Assembly (NCBI GenBank): GCA_035578905.1
Contig: JAQJVL010000001.1
Span: 6,362,488-6,426,487 of the forward strand
Length of the DNA stretch: 64,000 nucleotides
Origin: Stictocephala bisonia
Lineage: Eukaryota > Arthropoda > Insecta > Hemiptera > Membracidae
Direction of reading: 5' to 3'
The notes beneath the pieces were generated by a model that was not told the DNA's origin, did no database searches, and saw only the letters and a list, made by a program, of their open reading frames with translations. The position numbers and the translations under genes are program-made. This document shows positions 32,328 through 43,271 of this stretch, piece by piece; the stretch's first letter is position 1, and every line of letters begins with the position of its first letter.

Positions 32328-33155
32328 CTCTTAATGTGCTACTACTTATTAACATGTTCTAATATTTTAATATTTCAAATATTCAAACCATATTTATATA
32401 CATACGGTACATGTATATCCACAAAAAATTTAAAAAAATTAACATTCCGTAAGTTTGTGAGTGGAAAACTCGAATAATAGTGAGTTTATTAATTTAAAAT
32501 GTTTTCACCACATTTTATTTATATACAATATACATGAGTGTTTTTATGTATTTAGTTTCTAAAATTGTAAATGGGAACAGGGTATTTCAAGCATTTCCCG
32601 ACCTACCTACATTTCATAAATGAAACTAAAGAAAGTTTGGCTACTGAGGCCAGATAATTTACGGGCATGTTATCCTCTAATTTATTACTGTGACCAAATG
32701 ATTGTTCGTTTAGGAAATAAGCTATAAGTTACTTTATTTCAGGTGAAATCGAGTTAACAGTCTTTTGTCTAACAACTCAAGTAAAAAAATGACGACTAAT
32801 ATTTAATATCAGCCTAAGCCAAAGCAAAGCAAGGCCGGTTTTAGCAAGAATAAATCATGTAATATAAATCATTAAATATACTATTAATATATATATGATC
32901 TAATGGCATCAAAAAACAACAAAACTAATCAATAGCAGTAACTAGAGTACAACAAACTAGGATGTAATGACAAAGTTATTTCAGCAAAGGAGTTACTGAC
33001 CAATACAGAACAATCCCTGGATTCTGAACTTGGCTATTATCCTCTGCTTGGAAAAGGTGTAGTTTCTTAACAATCTAGTAATAATGTTACATTCTACATG
33101 TGCGAATCACTAATTTTGCCACTTCAGAGTGTCAGTATTGCACATATAAAAGTAC
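30506..33155. other. Long stretch without a recognised gene
   Basis: AT-rich. A run of 40 T lies at 32284-32323, possibly the poly(A) tail of a minus-strand insertion whose body I do not recognise. Open frame 31036-31221 has no motif. GC-richer patches at 31030-31200 and 31360-31580 are unexplained. Confidence 0.45.
32284..32323. repeat. Poly(T) run, 40 bases
   Basis: Uninterrupted T run; seen directly. Could be a reversed retroelement poly(A) tail. Confidence 0.95.
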
Positions 33156-33750
33156 TGTTACGGTCCAACAGGGTCCTAAAAAATTAGGCGATTCCACTTC
33201 TGGCTACTATTAGTTACTTTTATTTACAAGTTATAAATCACGATATGAAATATTTACAAACTTAAATTATTACTCAGACACTATTTTCACTCTTAAATTT
33301 ATCACTAATATTTACAACAGTATTTACATTACTTATCACTCTTTTCATCTAGTGTCCGACACTGCTCGGTATACTGTCACTGCACTGTCACTAAACTGCC
33401 ACTGTCACTGTAACATCCACTGGGGCTGACTCTGTCACTCACTAACTCTTCACTGGCTGTCACTAACTCTTCACACACTGACTCTTGACTGACTGTCAGG
33501 TCGGCCGAAGGTTGTCTTTATATGACCAGAGGTGGAAGCCCAGAAGACTCTGGAACTGGTGACGGTGAACTTATAGAAGAATCTAGAAGTTCTCGATTCC
33601 AGGGAAGAGCCTCGATTCACCTACAGGAAAATTATCTGACATTCTATTCCTTCCTGGAAGACCTGGATTGGCCCAGCGGGTGGTTACCCGCGTAGGGATG
33701 GGGCGCAATGTCGTAGGCGATGCCGATGGTGACTGCTGTGATTCGTAACA
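33156..33750 (-). mobile_element. Solo LTR of an LTR retrotransposon
   Basis: On the minus strand the segment begins TGTTACGAATCACAGC at 33750 and ends GACCCTGTTGGACCGTAACA at 33156, giving TG..CA termini within the inverted pair TGTTACG/CGTAACA. Flanking tetramers GTAC (33152-33155) and GTAT (33751-33754) look like a slightly decayed 4-bp target duplication. Minus-strand TATATAAAG-like sequence (CATATAAAGA near 33515-33525) and GTAAATAAAAG near 33218 fit the LTR TATA box and poly(A) signal. No internal gag-pol or second LTR is nearby, so this is a recombination remnant. The open frame at 33583-33777 lies in the LTR and is not a gene. Ty3-like origin is inferred only from the 4-bp duplication. 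Confidence 0.8.
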
Positions 33751-33959
33751 GTATTTTATTCTTCTTGGTGTCGACAAAACAAAGTTATAAAATGCATACC
33801 GTTTGCATTTTTACAGCCAGATTGAGGCACTTCTAAATTTTACCAACTCACCTGCAATTAATTCCAGATTCTAATTGTATCACAATTATTAATTATCTTC
33901 TAATCTGCATCATGCCTGGGATTACCAGTATATTATTATTGTAAGTTTACAGGATGTCC
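33751..33959. other. No gene recognised
   Basis: Short spacer between the LTR and the LINE; contains ACAGGATGTCCCGTATACAG near 33951, a possible TIR-like word. Confidence 0.35.
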
Positions 33960-36900
33960 CGTATACAGACAGCCAAACTTCAGAAAGTCATTCCAAAGGT
34001 CAAAACAAACTAAAAGTTGCGTTTGAACTATAGTCTATTCTGCTCTGTTTTCCGTCTATCTGCCTGTATGTACTACTAGTGTACTAGGTGAACTCTCTAC
34101 ACTAGTCGGCTAATCTACTAGTATCATCTAAAACAACCCTTCCCATCTCTCTAGGATATGAGACCTATGTGGCTGCTGCCATTGGACGACCCTCAACAAT
34201 GACTCAGTTTCAGACAACTGCCAAACTCCTTCCTCGTCCAACGAAACTACACAATTATACCAACAAACTGACGACAAATCCAAAACCTCTTGCAGTAAAA
34301 ATGTTAATCTTTTAGGTCACCCTCACAGCTACGGACTAAATTAAGAACCCGAAATAAAGACCAACCATTCTCAAAATTTCAACTTTGTTCTAAAATTAGA
34401 ATCTTGCATCAAAATGCGTATTTTGCAACGAACAAACTGGATGAGCTCCAACTTGTTTGCGAAAAATTAAAAAGAGATATTCTTGTTATTACCGAAAATA
34501 GTATTAACATGTCTAATAATGGACTTTGTCAGCTGCCAAAATTTAAATTAGCCCATTCGTTTACTCGAAACTCTCTAAAGGAGGAGGAGTTGCGATTCTC
34601 GTGAAATCAAAATTTGATATGCAAGTCATTTGAGATTAATCTAGCCGTGGAGAAGTTTTCCGAAGTGGCCGGTATTAAACTCCAAACAAACAAATCTAAA
34701 TTGAACATAATTGGTATCTACAACTCTCCAGGTGGCAATTAAGATGTTTTCTTCTCTAAATTTGAATATCTACTGACTGACTTAATTAACAAACAGCAAA
34801 ATATCATTATAATGGGCGATTGGAACATTGACTCTCAAAAAACTGACAACCACTCCACTAAACGCCTTGTTGATTTATTGAGGTCATTTGATCTTAATTT
34901 AAAAATCACATGCCCTACGAGAGTGACTGCCTCAACTCAAACTACTATCGACAATGTTATAACAAACATTCCTGATGTTGTGGAGTCAGTGGTCAATATG
35001 GCCATATCTGACCACTACGGCCAAGAGGCTCTTATAAGTGGAACACAATCGGAAAGGGAGACAAAAATTACAAAAGTAATAAGAGACACAAGGCCGGAAA
35101 ATATAATCCTTCTTAATGCCTCTCTTTCAAAGGAAGAGTGGCTGTTCTTAAATTCAAATTTACCACTGAAGGATAAGTTCGAAATGTTTCATGGCTATTT
35201 GACTTTCCACCTGAACAGCTGCTGGCCAATGAAGACAAATAAACTCAATAGCAAATATAGAGTAAACAAATGGATCACAAAAGGGATCCTAGTGTCAAGG
35301 ATTAGAATACAGTTTCTATCAGATATCTACAAAACAACACTCGATGAAAATTTTAAATTTTTTTCAAACAATATAAAAATATTTACAGAAAAGTCATTCT
35401 AGCAGCCAAAGCGTATGAGGTAACGAAAACACTTCTGTATTCAACAAATGTTTCTAAAACAGCTTGGTCTATCATTAACAATAATAATCAGCATAAAAAA
35501 ATAAAGATTAACATTGGAAATGAGTTGGTCAGTGATGCTTCAATCCTGGCAAACGAGTTTAATAACGTTTTTGCTTCGGTGGCTGGCCAAAATATGCATT
35601 ATTATTCATTGAATGAATCAAAGCCTTCAAAAAGGCAAAGCCCAACATCTTCGATGGTGCTGGAACTTGCCAATGAGGAAGAAACCAACAGAATTATTAG
35701 AGAGCTCCCAGCCAAAAATTCAAACGATCTAAATTTTATGTCAATGTCAGTCCTAAAGAAATGCTACAAGCATTCTTGAGGCCACTGACACACTTAATAA
35801 ACTTATCTTTTCAAACTGGAATCTTTCCCTCGCTCCTTTAAACAGCTAAGGTAACTCCTATATTTAAAAAGGGTGACCCCTGCTCAATCAATAACTATCG
35901 GCCGGTCTCGATTTTGCCAATTTTGAGCAAAATATTTGAAAAATTTTTTTAACTGAAATGCTAAATGTTTTAAATAAACACAACCAGCTCTCTGAGTACC
36001 AATTTGGATTCAGAAAGGGTAAATCGACTATAGACGCAGTGGTGAGTCTGGTCGATATGGATGTGGAGGGATTAGAATGTCGGAAATCCACCCTCATGTT
36101 TTTCTCGACTTATCAAAAGCTGCTGTATATGCTAGATGGAATTGCTTTGGTTGTAAAGAGAATGTAATTTTTTAATAAATTCCACAAATTTTAATTTTTA
36201 TCAATAGCGGTTAAGTCATCTTCAGTTGTAATAAAGCATTCTTTATTACAACTGAATATGTAATAAAGTTGTAAACTTCAGTTGTAATAAAGTATACTTT
36301 ACTACAACTGAAGATGCCTTAACCGGTGAAAGCGCTATTGATAAAAATTAAAATTTGTGGAATTTATTAAAAAATTACTTTCTCTTTATTATCAAAAGCT
36401 TTTGACTGTGTTGACCATAAGATACTGCTCAGCAAATTGGAATCTCATGGCATCAGAGGTGTGCCCTTGGAGTGACTTAGATCATACCTCAGACAAAGAG
36501 CTCAATTAGTAAAAATTGCAAATCAATCATTCAAACTTATCAACCTGTGCTACGGTGTCCCTCAGGGATCAATTCGGAGTCCAGCCCTTTTTTTAGTTTA
36601 TGTCAACGACATTGGAGCATCTCTGCGCCAGGGAAAAATCGTGCAATATGCAGAAAATACAACCCTGTGTTTTAGAGATAAAGCTCCTGAACTCGTGGAA
36701 CAACAAACTTTTGTAGAATTGAATAAATGCATTCAATATTTCAAAAACATAAACTAGAAAACAAATTCTTCTAAATAAAATTTTAAAAATTTTACCTTAC
36801 ATCCCCAAAACCTAGAATGGGTCCTCAGCGTACTGTTGGAAGACACTATGCTGGAAGAGGTGTTCACGTCAAAATTCCTTGGATTACACATAGATCGAGC

Positions 36901-37665
36901 TTTGACATGGAATGCCCATATTGATGCGGTATGTTCCATATTAACATCTGGTATCTATGTTCTGAGGACTTTAGCCAAATACTGCCCTATTCAGGTAATG
37001 AAGACGGCGTATTATGGTTTAATTTATCCCCACCTAGTCTATGGCATAGTGCTGTGGGGAGCCGGTGCAAGTAATCAGCTCTTGAGAGTGTTCAGATTAC
37101 AAAAAAATACTCGGATAATGGAAAAAGTTGACTTCAGAGAATCATGCATGCCAATCTTCAAAAAATTAAGAATCTTGCATTTACCTTGCCTCTATATTCT
37201 AGAAACAACAACTTTTTTATCTCTAAGTGTGCTTTGATTCGGGGACCAGACATTCACGAATATGGCACCAGAGGCAGGGACAACTATAAGACTGGGAAGC
37301 ATAGAACAGTTACTTACGAGCATTTGCCCTCAGAGGCAGGTGTCCATCTTTAAAATAAACTACCAAATTGTATAAAAATCGCCAGAACGCTGAAGGCGTT
37401 AAAAAACACAATTAAAAGGCTTTCTAGCCTACCATTCTTTTTTATAGTGTGGGTGAGTTTTTGGCGAATAACTTAGAGACCACACAGTGGGTATGCTGAG
37501 ACCGGAACTGGAGGTGGGAAAATTGGATGTGTGAATGTGCATAAATGTTGTATGTTTGAGAGATTTTTTGTAGTGTGGGCGAAACTAGACAGAAAATATC
37601 TTTTAAAATAAAATTGACTTTTGCAATACATGTTAAATGTCCACTGCAATAAAACTGATTTGATT
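33960..37665 (+). pseudogene. Broken LINE of the 10-kb family, copy 2
   Basis: Same family as 10347-13148 but with many frameshifts and stops. Recognisable in order: a possible upstream ORF (34140-34330) with a Cys/His-rich start (CGCCH); ILHQNAYFATNKLDELQ near 34402; endonuclease blocks MGDWNIDSQKT (34812), TIDNVITNIP and SDHYGQEALISG; linker WITKGILVSR; RT fingers near 35880 (NNYRPVSILPILSKIFEK-like); QFGFRKGKSTIDAVVSLVD near 36000; motif A cut by an insertion at 36122-36400; motif B near 36550 (YGVPQGSIRSPALF); motif C YAEN instead of YADD near 36647; then STKFLG-like and YYGLIYPHLVYGIVLWG near 37015. The 3' UTR ends GCAATAAAACTGATTTGATT near 37665. The 5' end is uncertain. Confidence 0.88.
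36122..36400. mobile_element. Palindromic insertion with 12-bp target duplication
   Basis: TTATCAAAAGCT occurs at 36110-36121 and again at 36389-36400, and removing 36122-36400 restores the LINE motif A codons. The insert carries arms at about 36157-36245 and 36300-36388 that are near-perfect reverse complements (for example the word AATAAATTCCACAAATTTTA), plus inner inverted copies of CTTCAGTTGTAATAAAG. It encodes nothing. The 12-bp duplication is long for a TIR element. Confidence 0.88.
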
Positions 37666-38019
37666 TGTATGCAATTCTTACAAAAATCATTATATCTCAG
37701 AGTTAAATTATATAAATCCGAAAACTTTGTAAGAATCTTGGTCTTAATAGTTTACGTGTTCCTTAAACATTGTACTCCTGTACTATGATTCATTGTCAAA
37801 GAGCGGCCATTTTAAATTAATAAAGTTGAATTAATTAAATGTACCGCTTAACGAAACTGAATTTGAAACAGAAATAAATATAAAATAAAACAAAACAATA
37901 AAATACTCAATAAGGCCATACGCAAAACTTTTCACAGAACAAACTTTTCTTGAAGTTTTGCAACTAAAAATAATATATTTCAAATAATTAACAACATTTT
38001 AAATGTAAATTTAAATTTA
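37666..38019. other. No gene recognised
   Basis: AT-rich spacer; may contain the diverged 5' part of the Penelope-like remnant. Confidence 0.4.
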
Positions 38020-38790
38020 AACGATTATACCCCATTCTGGCTTGTACAAAATCAACTGTTTGGATTGTAATGAATTTTATGTTGGGCAGACAGATCGATC
38101 CCTTCAGTAAAAATATAAAGAACATGTTCAAATAGTAATAACAGAACAACTTTAAAGTCAAATTTTGATGAACACATTCTTTGAAAACTACATTTACAAA
38201 AATATAAAAGAAATCTTAAAAATTCAATTACATTAATGATGGGACAAAATTACATCTACAAAATAATTTGAAATATATATGGTATACAAAAAAGAACCTA
38301 AAAATAAATGTTCTAAATTCACATTTAGTTTACAAATAATACATTTTTTTATATATGAAAACTTAAAACAAAACTGATTTAAACAGGATAGTAAATATTG
38401 GTACATTTATTTCCAATGCATTAAGTGTTTTTAAAACTAACACAACGTTGCGACAGGTATGAAACTCCCGCCGTCTTCAGGTGCTATTCACTATCTACAT
38501 ATAAAAAGAACATTTTTTATGTGTATTGTCGATTAATAACATATTATTGTGTTCTTTATATTGTTTTTTATAACAGTATGTACCTGTAATAGTTTGTAAT
38601 AAAACATGATTTTTTTACAAGTCTACCGTAATTTATGAACATGTGATTTTTAAGGTTAATATTGGTTAATCAATTGATATAAAAAATAAAAAACAGAAAA
38701 GGTTTTATACGTCGGATAATGTAGTAGGTAGCACCTGGAGATGACAGAGTTTTTTGCGTTTTGAAACGTTGTGTTGGTTTTAAAAATACA
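38020..38790 (+). mobile_element. Penelope-like element remnant (GIY-YIG domain plus terminal repeats)
   Basis: From 38036 one frame reads SGLYKINCLDCNEFYVGQT, the GIY-YIG endonuclease core of Penelope-like elements (GLY and YVG strands with the CxxC insert), followed by R and later KEHVQ. After a stop, decayed blocks near 38240-38320 (DKI, EIY, KKEPKNK) continue the family pattern. Then two inverted segments, 38424-38492 and 38719-38790, share CAACACAACG and CAGGTGCTA and correspond to the element's terminal repeats. The RT domain is not recognisable upstream. Confidence 0.72.
38424..38790. repeat. Inverted Penelope-type terminal repeats with ribozyme-like motifs
   Basis: The right segment (plus) has CTGGAGA at 38735-38741 and GAAAC at 38763-38767. 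The left segment, read on the minus strand, has CTGAAGA (38474-38480) and GCAAC in place of GAAAC. Penelope-like terminal repeats are known to hold hammerhead ribozymes (core CUGANGA...GAAA). Each copy keeps one of the two core boxes and has a substitution in the other. Confidence 0.5.
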
Positions 38791-39539
38791 AGCGTCGGAA
38801 ATCTCCAACAAATATACCAATATGAACAATCAGACGATAACAAATAACTGTCAAACAGCAGAGGACAGTATAAGCAGGACAACGTGTATAATATACTTAT
38901 ATGAAAACATATAAGAAAAATGTATTATTTGAGTTACACTTTTGTTCAACAAATAAATTAAAAACAAACAGAACACCCTACATATTTAGGTATAAAAATT
39001 ACAGTTTAAAAATTACAAAAATGAAATTGCAGTTCCTAAAAAAATACAGAAAATAATATAATTTACGGACTGTTTTTAATCGTGAGCTCTTAAATGTGGT
39101 ACTTGCAAATAAAAACGAAGAAAATTAATTTGACACTATACAAACAAGACTAGTTACTATGCACATCCAGAGTCTAATACGTTCTTGTTAATTAAGAGGG
39201 CAAAGAGTCAGGGATGATAAAATGTAAAAACTCAGCTACTCATTTGCATATCTTTGGAATGGTAATTCACTGAACCCTATTTTGTGATGAGTCATGCGAC
39301 CTTCAATATGAATCACACTTTCGAGCCTCATAAATTGTTCGCGTTAAAGGCAGTAAAATGGAAATGTATACACAAATTCGAAAGACTTTATTTATTTATT
39401 CATTACAACGGGTAAACACATTATATTAATTATCATAAAATATCAATCCAAGTAAAAAAAAAAAAAAAAAACATCGAGTAATAATTATAATTTAGAAAGG
39501 ATAAAGATAGTGTTCAAACCAAGAAATAGAAATATTCTC
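38791..39539. other. No gene recognised
   Basis: AT-rich; an A run lies near 39456-39471. Nothing supported. Confidence 0.45.
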
Positions 39540-39870
39540 AAACATAGAAATAAACATCAGGAAAAGAGAGATGAAATTCTTCGGATATCTAAAAATATTG
39601 CCAGAAAACAAACCGACAAAGAAATAATAACTGCATAACCTCACTTAAAATTCCAACTACCTGAGTAAGTTAAATGAAACAAGACCTTAAGAAGGTTGAC
39701 ATAAAAGACATTGTTATAAATATAGTAAATAATTAACAGAACAAACCAGAGCAAGGAAAAAATATCAACCAGAAAATGAAGAAATCAAAATTACTGACAG
39801 AAAACATATCAATGAAAAATAAGTGAAATAATAATAAAAAGTAACAGCAAACAAACAGTCGATAAATTGT
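39540..39870 (+). pseudogene. LINE polymerase C-terminal scrap
   Basis: One frame reads KREMKFFGYLKILPENKPTK near 39568-39627, matching the R-x-M-x-FFGH-x-x-R-M-x-x-x-R-x-TK block found near the C-terminus of several arthropod LINE polyproteins. Decayed sequence resembling the following region (EIKQDLKK..) continues with stops to about 39720. Very A-rich. No RT core or tail is visible. Confidence 0.5.
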
Positions 39871-40119
39871 AACAATCAATGAATCCATCAGATTCAGGGG
39901 TTAAGCTAGCACAATGCTAATACTATCGAATACAATGCATATACTATCGAATATGTTTTAATAGTAACAATTAAAAAAGATAACAAATATATATACATAT
40001 ATATAAGACATATATATATATATAATGGCCACAGTATGACGATAATTTTATGCACGTCAGAGTTCAACTTGACAAGAAACTATTTACTCTTAAAGTATGG
40101 AGTACTTAAACCATAGCGA

Positions 40120-40676
40120 TAAATATGGAACGTAGGGGCACCACCCGATTTTCTCGTTTTTTTAACTAGTCAATATTAACCCTTCTAAAACGAATCCATA
40201 AAGATTTTTGCAGTGTAATTACTTATTTTGTACAAAAGATTGTAAGAAAGGAAAGACATGTTTACACAAAAACCTACACATATTGCATTAATCTATTACC
40301 TCCTGAACACGAAAATGACATATAATGACTAAGATATTCAATAAAAATGTGGGTTAGGTTATGTTAAGTTAGGTTATTATGTTGTCAGTGAATACACTTT
40401 GCTAACCTAACCTAACTAACCAACACAACATAACCTGTTTTGTTGAAAATCTCAGTTTTTATTTGTCGTAGGAAAAAATCGATGTAATATTCGTGTTTAT
40501 GGGGGAAAACGTCTTAAAATTTATGTTATATTAAATGTTTTTTGTGTAAAAATGTTTCTTTTTTTTCAATTTGTTGTAAGACATTTTTATTTCCGCAAAA
40601 AATGCTGTGGATTTGTGTTCGTAGAGTTAATATTGACTAGTTGAACATACTTGAAAATCGGTTGGGACCATAAATG
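40120..40676. repeat. Large foldback element with TTAGG-like centre
   Basis: Arms of about 260 bp are imperfect reverse complements. The outer parts, ACTAGTCAATATTAACCCTT on the left and its complement near 40629-40645, are the best conserved. The centre has GGTTAGGTTATG and TTAGGTTATT facing CTAACCTAACCTAACTAACC. Diverged relatives lie at 28260-28640 and 48640-49060. Confidence 0.8.
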
Positions 40677-41255
40677 CTAAATGTTTACCTTAATAACTTA
40701 CAAAATGAGATTGTTTAGTAACGTTCTATTACTTATAAGCTATAAGCATATTAAAGCTGTGTGATATACCTGTTATGTGAAAGCCAAGGAAGGTTTGGGA
40801 GGTGATTCATAGCAGGAACAAGAATAAACAAGTTTCAGCAAACGCAATATGTGAAATGTTTCATATTCCATTTATGAGTAATAACTCCGAAACTGATTTA
40901 GCGAACATCAGAATCATTGCGAAGAATTTATTTTAATATTTTTCATTTTACATCACCCTAAGGTTGTAACTGAATCAATACATTATCTTCAATCGATTGC
41001 TGAAGGAAAAGAAAATATTCATTTCTTACTTAACTTCAATCTATGCTCAAGAAAGGACTTGTTCATTTTGTGTAATTTGTAAGCCCTGTCAATTATTTTT
41101 TATCCTCAGTAAACGGGTTTCGTGACCCATTAAAACTGGGGGGGAGGGGGCAAACAATTAAACTGTTCCAATTTCGACCACATAGATCAATAGACTATGG
41201 GGAATGAATTGAGTAAGGTTGAAAATAGGAACGAATACATTTTAAGAAAATATAA
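40677..41255. other. No gene recognised
   Basis: AT-rich spacer; a short G-rich run (GGGGGGGAGGGGG-like) near 41138. Nothing supported. Confidence 0.45.
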
Positions 41256-42660
41256 TCAAGGTGGAAGAAAATATGGAAACAAACGCTTTCACAACTTTTG
41301 TATGACTTCACTTGTAAAAGTTAAATCTTGTACATCATCATGGTTACAAAGAAAACACTTTTTACGCCATTATCGACATATAATCTTTTCAGGGGGACGG
41401 CTCACGAGGGGCCCACTTGAAACGAAAATCTTCAAAGTAAGCTAGGTCGACTTTGGCATCAAATTAATAGTCTATTAAAAATAAATTAATTGCCGCAAAC
41501 CGTTCTTCGAAAGGTTTATCCTTTACAGCGTAGCGGTCATTTGAACCTCAAAGTAACTAATTTAAACAATATTATTCTGCGCTATCAAACCGTTTCAAGT
41601 AAACTATTGTGATCAAAAATTTGACTTTATGGAATACAATTATTAAAACAATTATAATATCAAATTATCTATAGAAAAAAATAACGTGGTCGTGAAAGCG
41701 TATCCACAGTTTATAAAGGACTTGCTTTTTAATATTCCATTACATTAATTCTAACCCACACAACATTTACAGTGTTTCACTGTTGTCAGGGATTACTTGG
41801 GGTCCAAGATGTATGAGTCAACTTCAAAATGTTTAACGGAAACTTGGTTGTGTTATAAGTAATTTGACACCACCATCTAAAGCTAAAAAGTATATTTCGT
41901 TATTTAGTTTTAAATTATTTTGTTATTTTATTTTATTGGTCATGACTGGTGTATTTTCATAATTAAAACTACTTTGTCATTTAAGCAATCGATTACCACT
42001 GGTTTGTTTCTAAAGTTTAATTTGCTTTTTGAATATGCCATTAAATTAATAATAACCCACACTACATTTTCACTGTTTCGATTTAATTTCAAGTAGGTTG
42101 GGGTTCAAGTTCTAGGAGTCAACTTCGAAATGTTAAAAGGGAACGTGGTCATGTGATATGTCAGTTAACGCCACCATTTCAAACCGAAAACAAAAGCACA
42201 ATCAAAATAGAAAAATAATGTGTTGTTTTTTAGCTATTTATTATTTTATTTAATTGAATATCACCAATATATTCTCGTAATAAAAACTGATTGTCATGGC
42301 TAAAACAAAACCAGTTTTCTTTTCTTATCATAGCGTTGGTTTAATCTTAATTTCGCCAGGACAAATCAGTTATTATGACGGAAATACGTAGGCGTTGACC
42401 AATCAAATAAAATAACAAAATAATCAATTAATAAATGAAAAAAAAATACCTTTTTTAAATTGCTTTTTGTGTTATCTTTATCAGCTTTGGCAGTGTTAAA
42501 TACCATAACACATGATCACGTTCCTTATTGAAATGTTGAAGTTGACTCTTACATCTTGGACCTTTCGTGACCCCTTATAACATTAAAACACTTTAAGTGT
42601 AGTGTGGGTCAATATTAATTTAATGGCACATTCAAAAAAGCAAATGTTTCATAAACTGTG
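41256..42660. mobile_element. Composite TIR element, copy A
   Basis: Begins AAGGTGGAAGAAAATATGG, the MITE end. The first about 450 bp match the MITE at 53049-53507 in inverse orientation. After a deletion of about 36 bp at the junction (near 41705), three related units of about 290-320 bp follow, each with blocks like CTTGGGGTCCAAGATGTATG, a GTTGACTC-type word and GCCACCATTTCAAAC. The whole order is the reverse of 52319-53507. The open frame 41197-41445 is MITE sequence. The right edge abuts the 101-bp array. Confidence 0.8.
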
Positions 42661-42664
42661 AAAC

Positions 42665-43271
42665 AATTTAGGGGGTAGCAGACTTAAAACTCACCCTGTA
42701 AATACATAACAACAGTATCAAATTAGTTACATACAACTGTATTCATAAGTAACGTCTTTATATATAATTTAGGGGGTAGCAGACTTAAAACCCACTCTGT
42801 AAATACATAACAACAGTATCAAATTAGTTACATACAACTGTATTCATAAGTAACGTCTTTATATATAATTTAGGGGGTAGCAGACTTAAAACTCACCCTG
42901 TAAATACATAACAACAGTATCAAATTAGTTACATACAACTGTATTCATAAGTAACGTCTTTATATATAATTTAGGGGGTAGCAGACTTAAAACTCACCCT
43001 GTAAATACATAACAACAGTATCAAATTAGTTACATACAACTGTATTCATAAGTAACGTCTTTATATATAATTTAGGGGGTAGCAGACTTAAAACTCACCC
43101 TGTAAATACATAACAACAGTATCAAATTAGTTACATACAACTGTATTCATAAGTAACGTCTTTATATATAATTTAGGGGGTAGCAGACTTAAAAATCACC
43201 CTGTTAATACATAACAACAGTTTCAAATTAGTTACATACAACTGTATTCATAAGTAACGTCTTTATATATA
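42665..43271. repeat. Tandem array, 6 x 101 bp
   Basis: Units start at 42665, 42766, 42867, 42968, 43069 and 43170, each beginning AATTTAGGGGGTAGCAGACT and including CACCCTGTAAATACATAACA. Units 1-5 are nearly identical; unit 6 has several changes. Very recent expansion. Confidence 0.95.

Noticed and set aside
33583..33777. Minus-strand 64-codon open frame as a small gene.
   Set aside because: It lies within and across the edge of the solo LTR and has no motif.
41197..41445. 82-codon open frame.
   Set aside because: Mostly MITE sequence; the corresponding parts of other MITE copies are not open in the same way.
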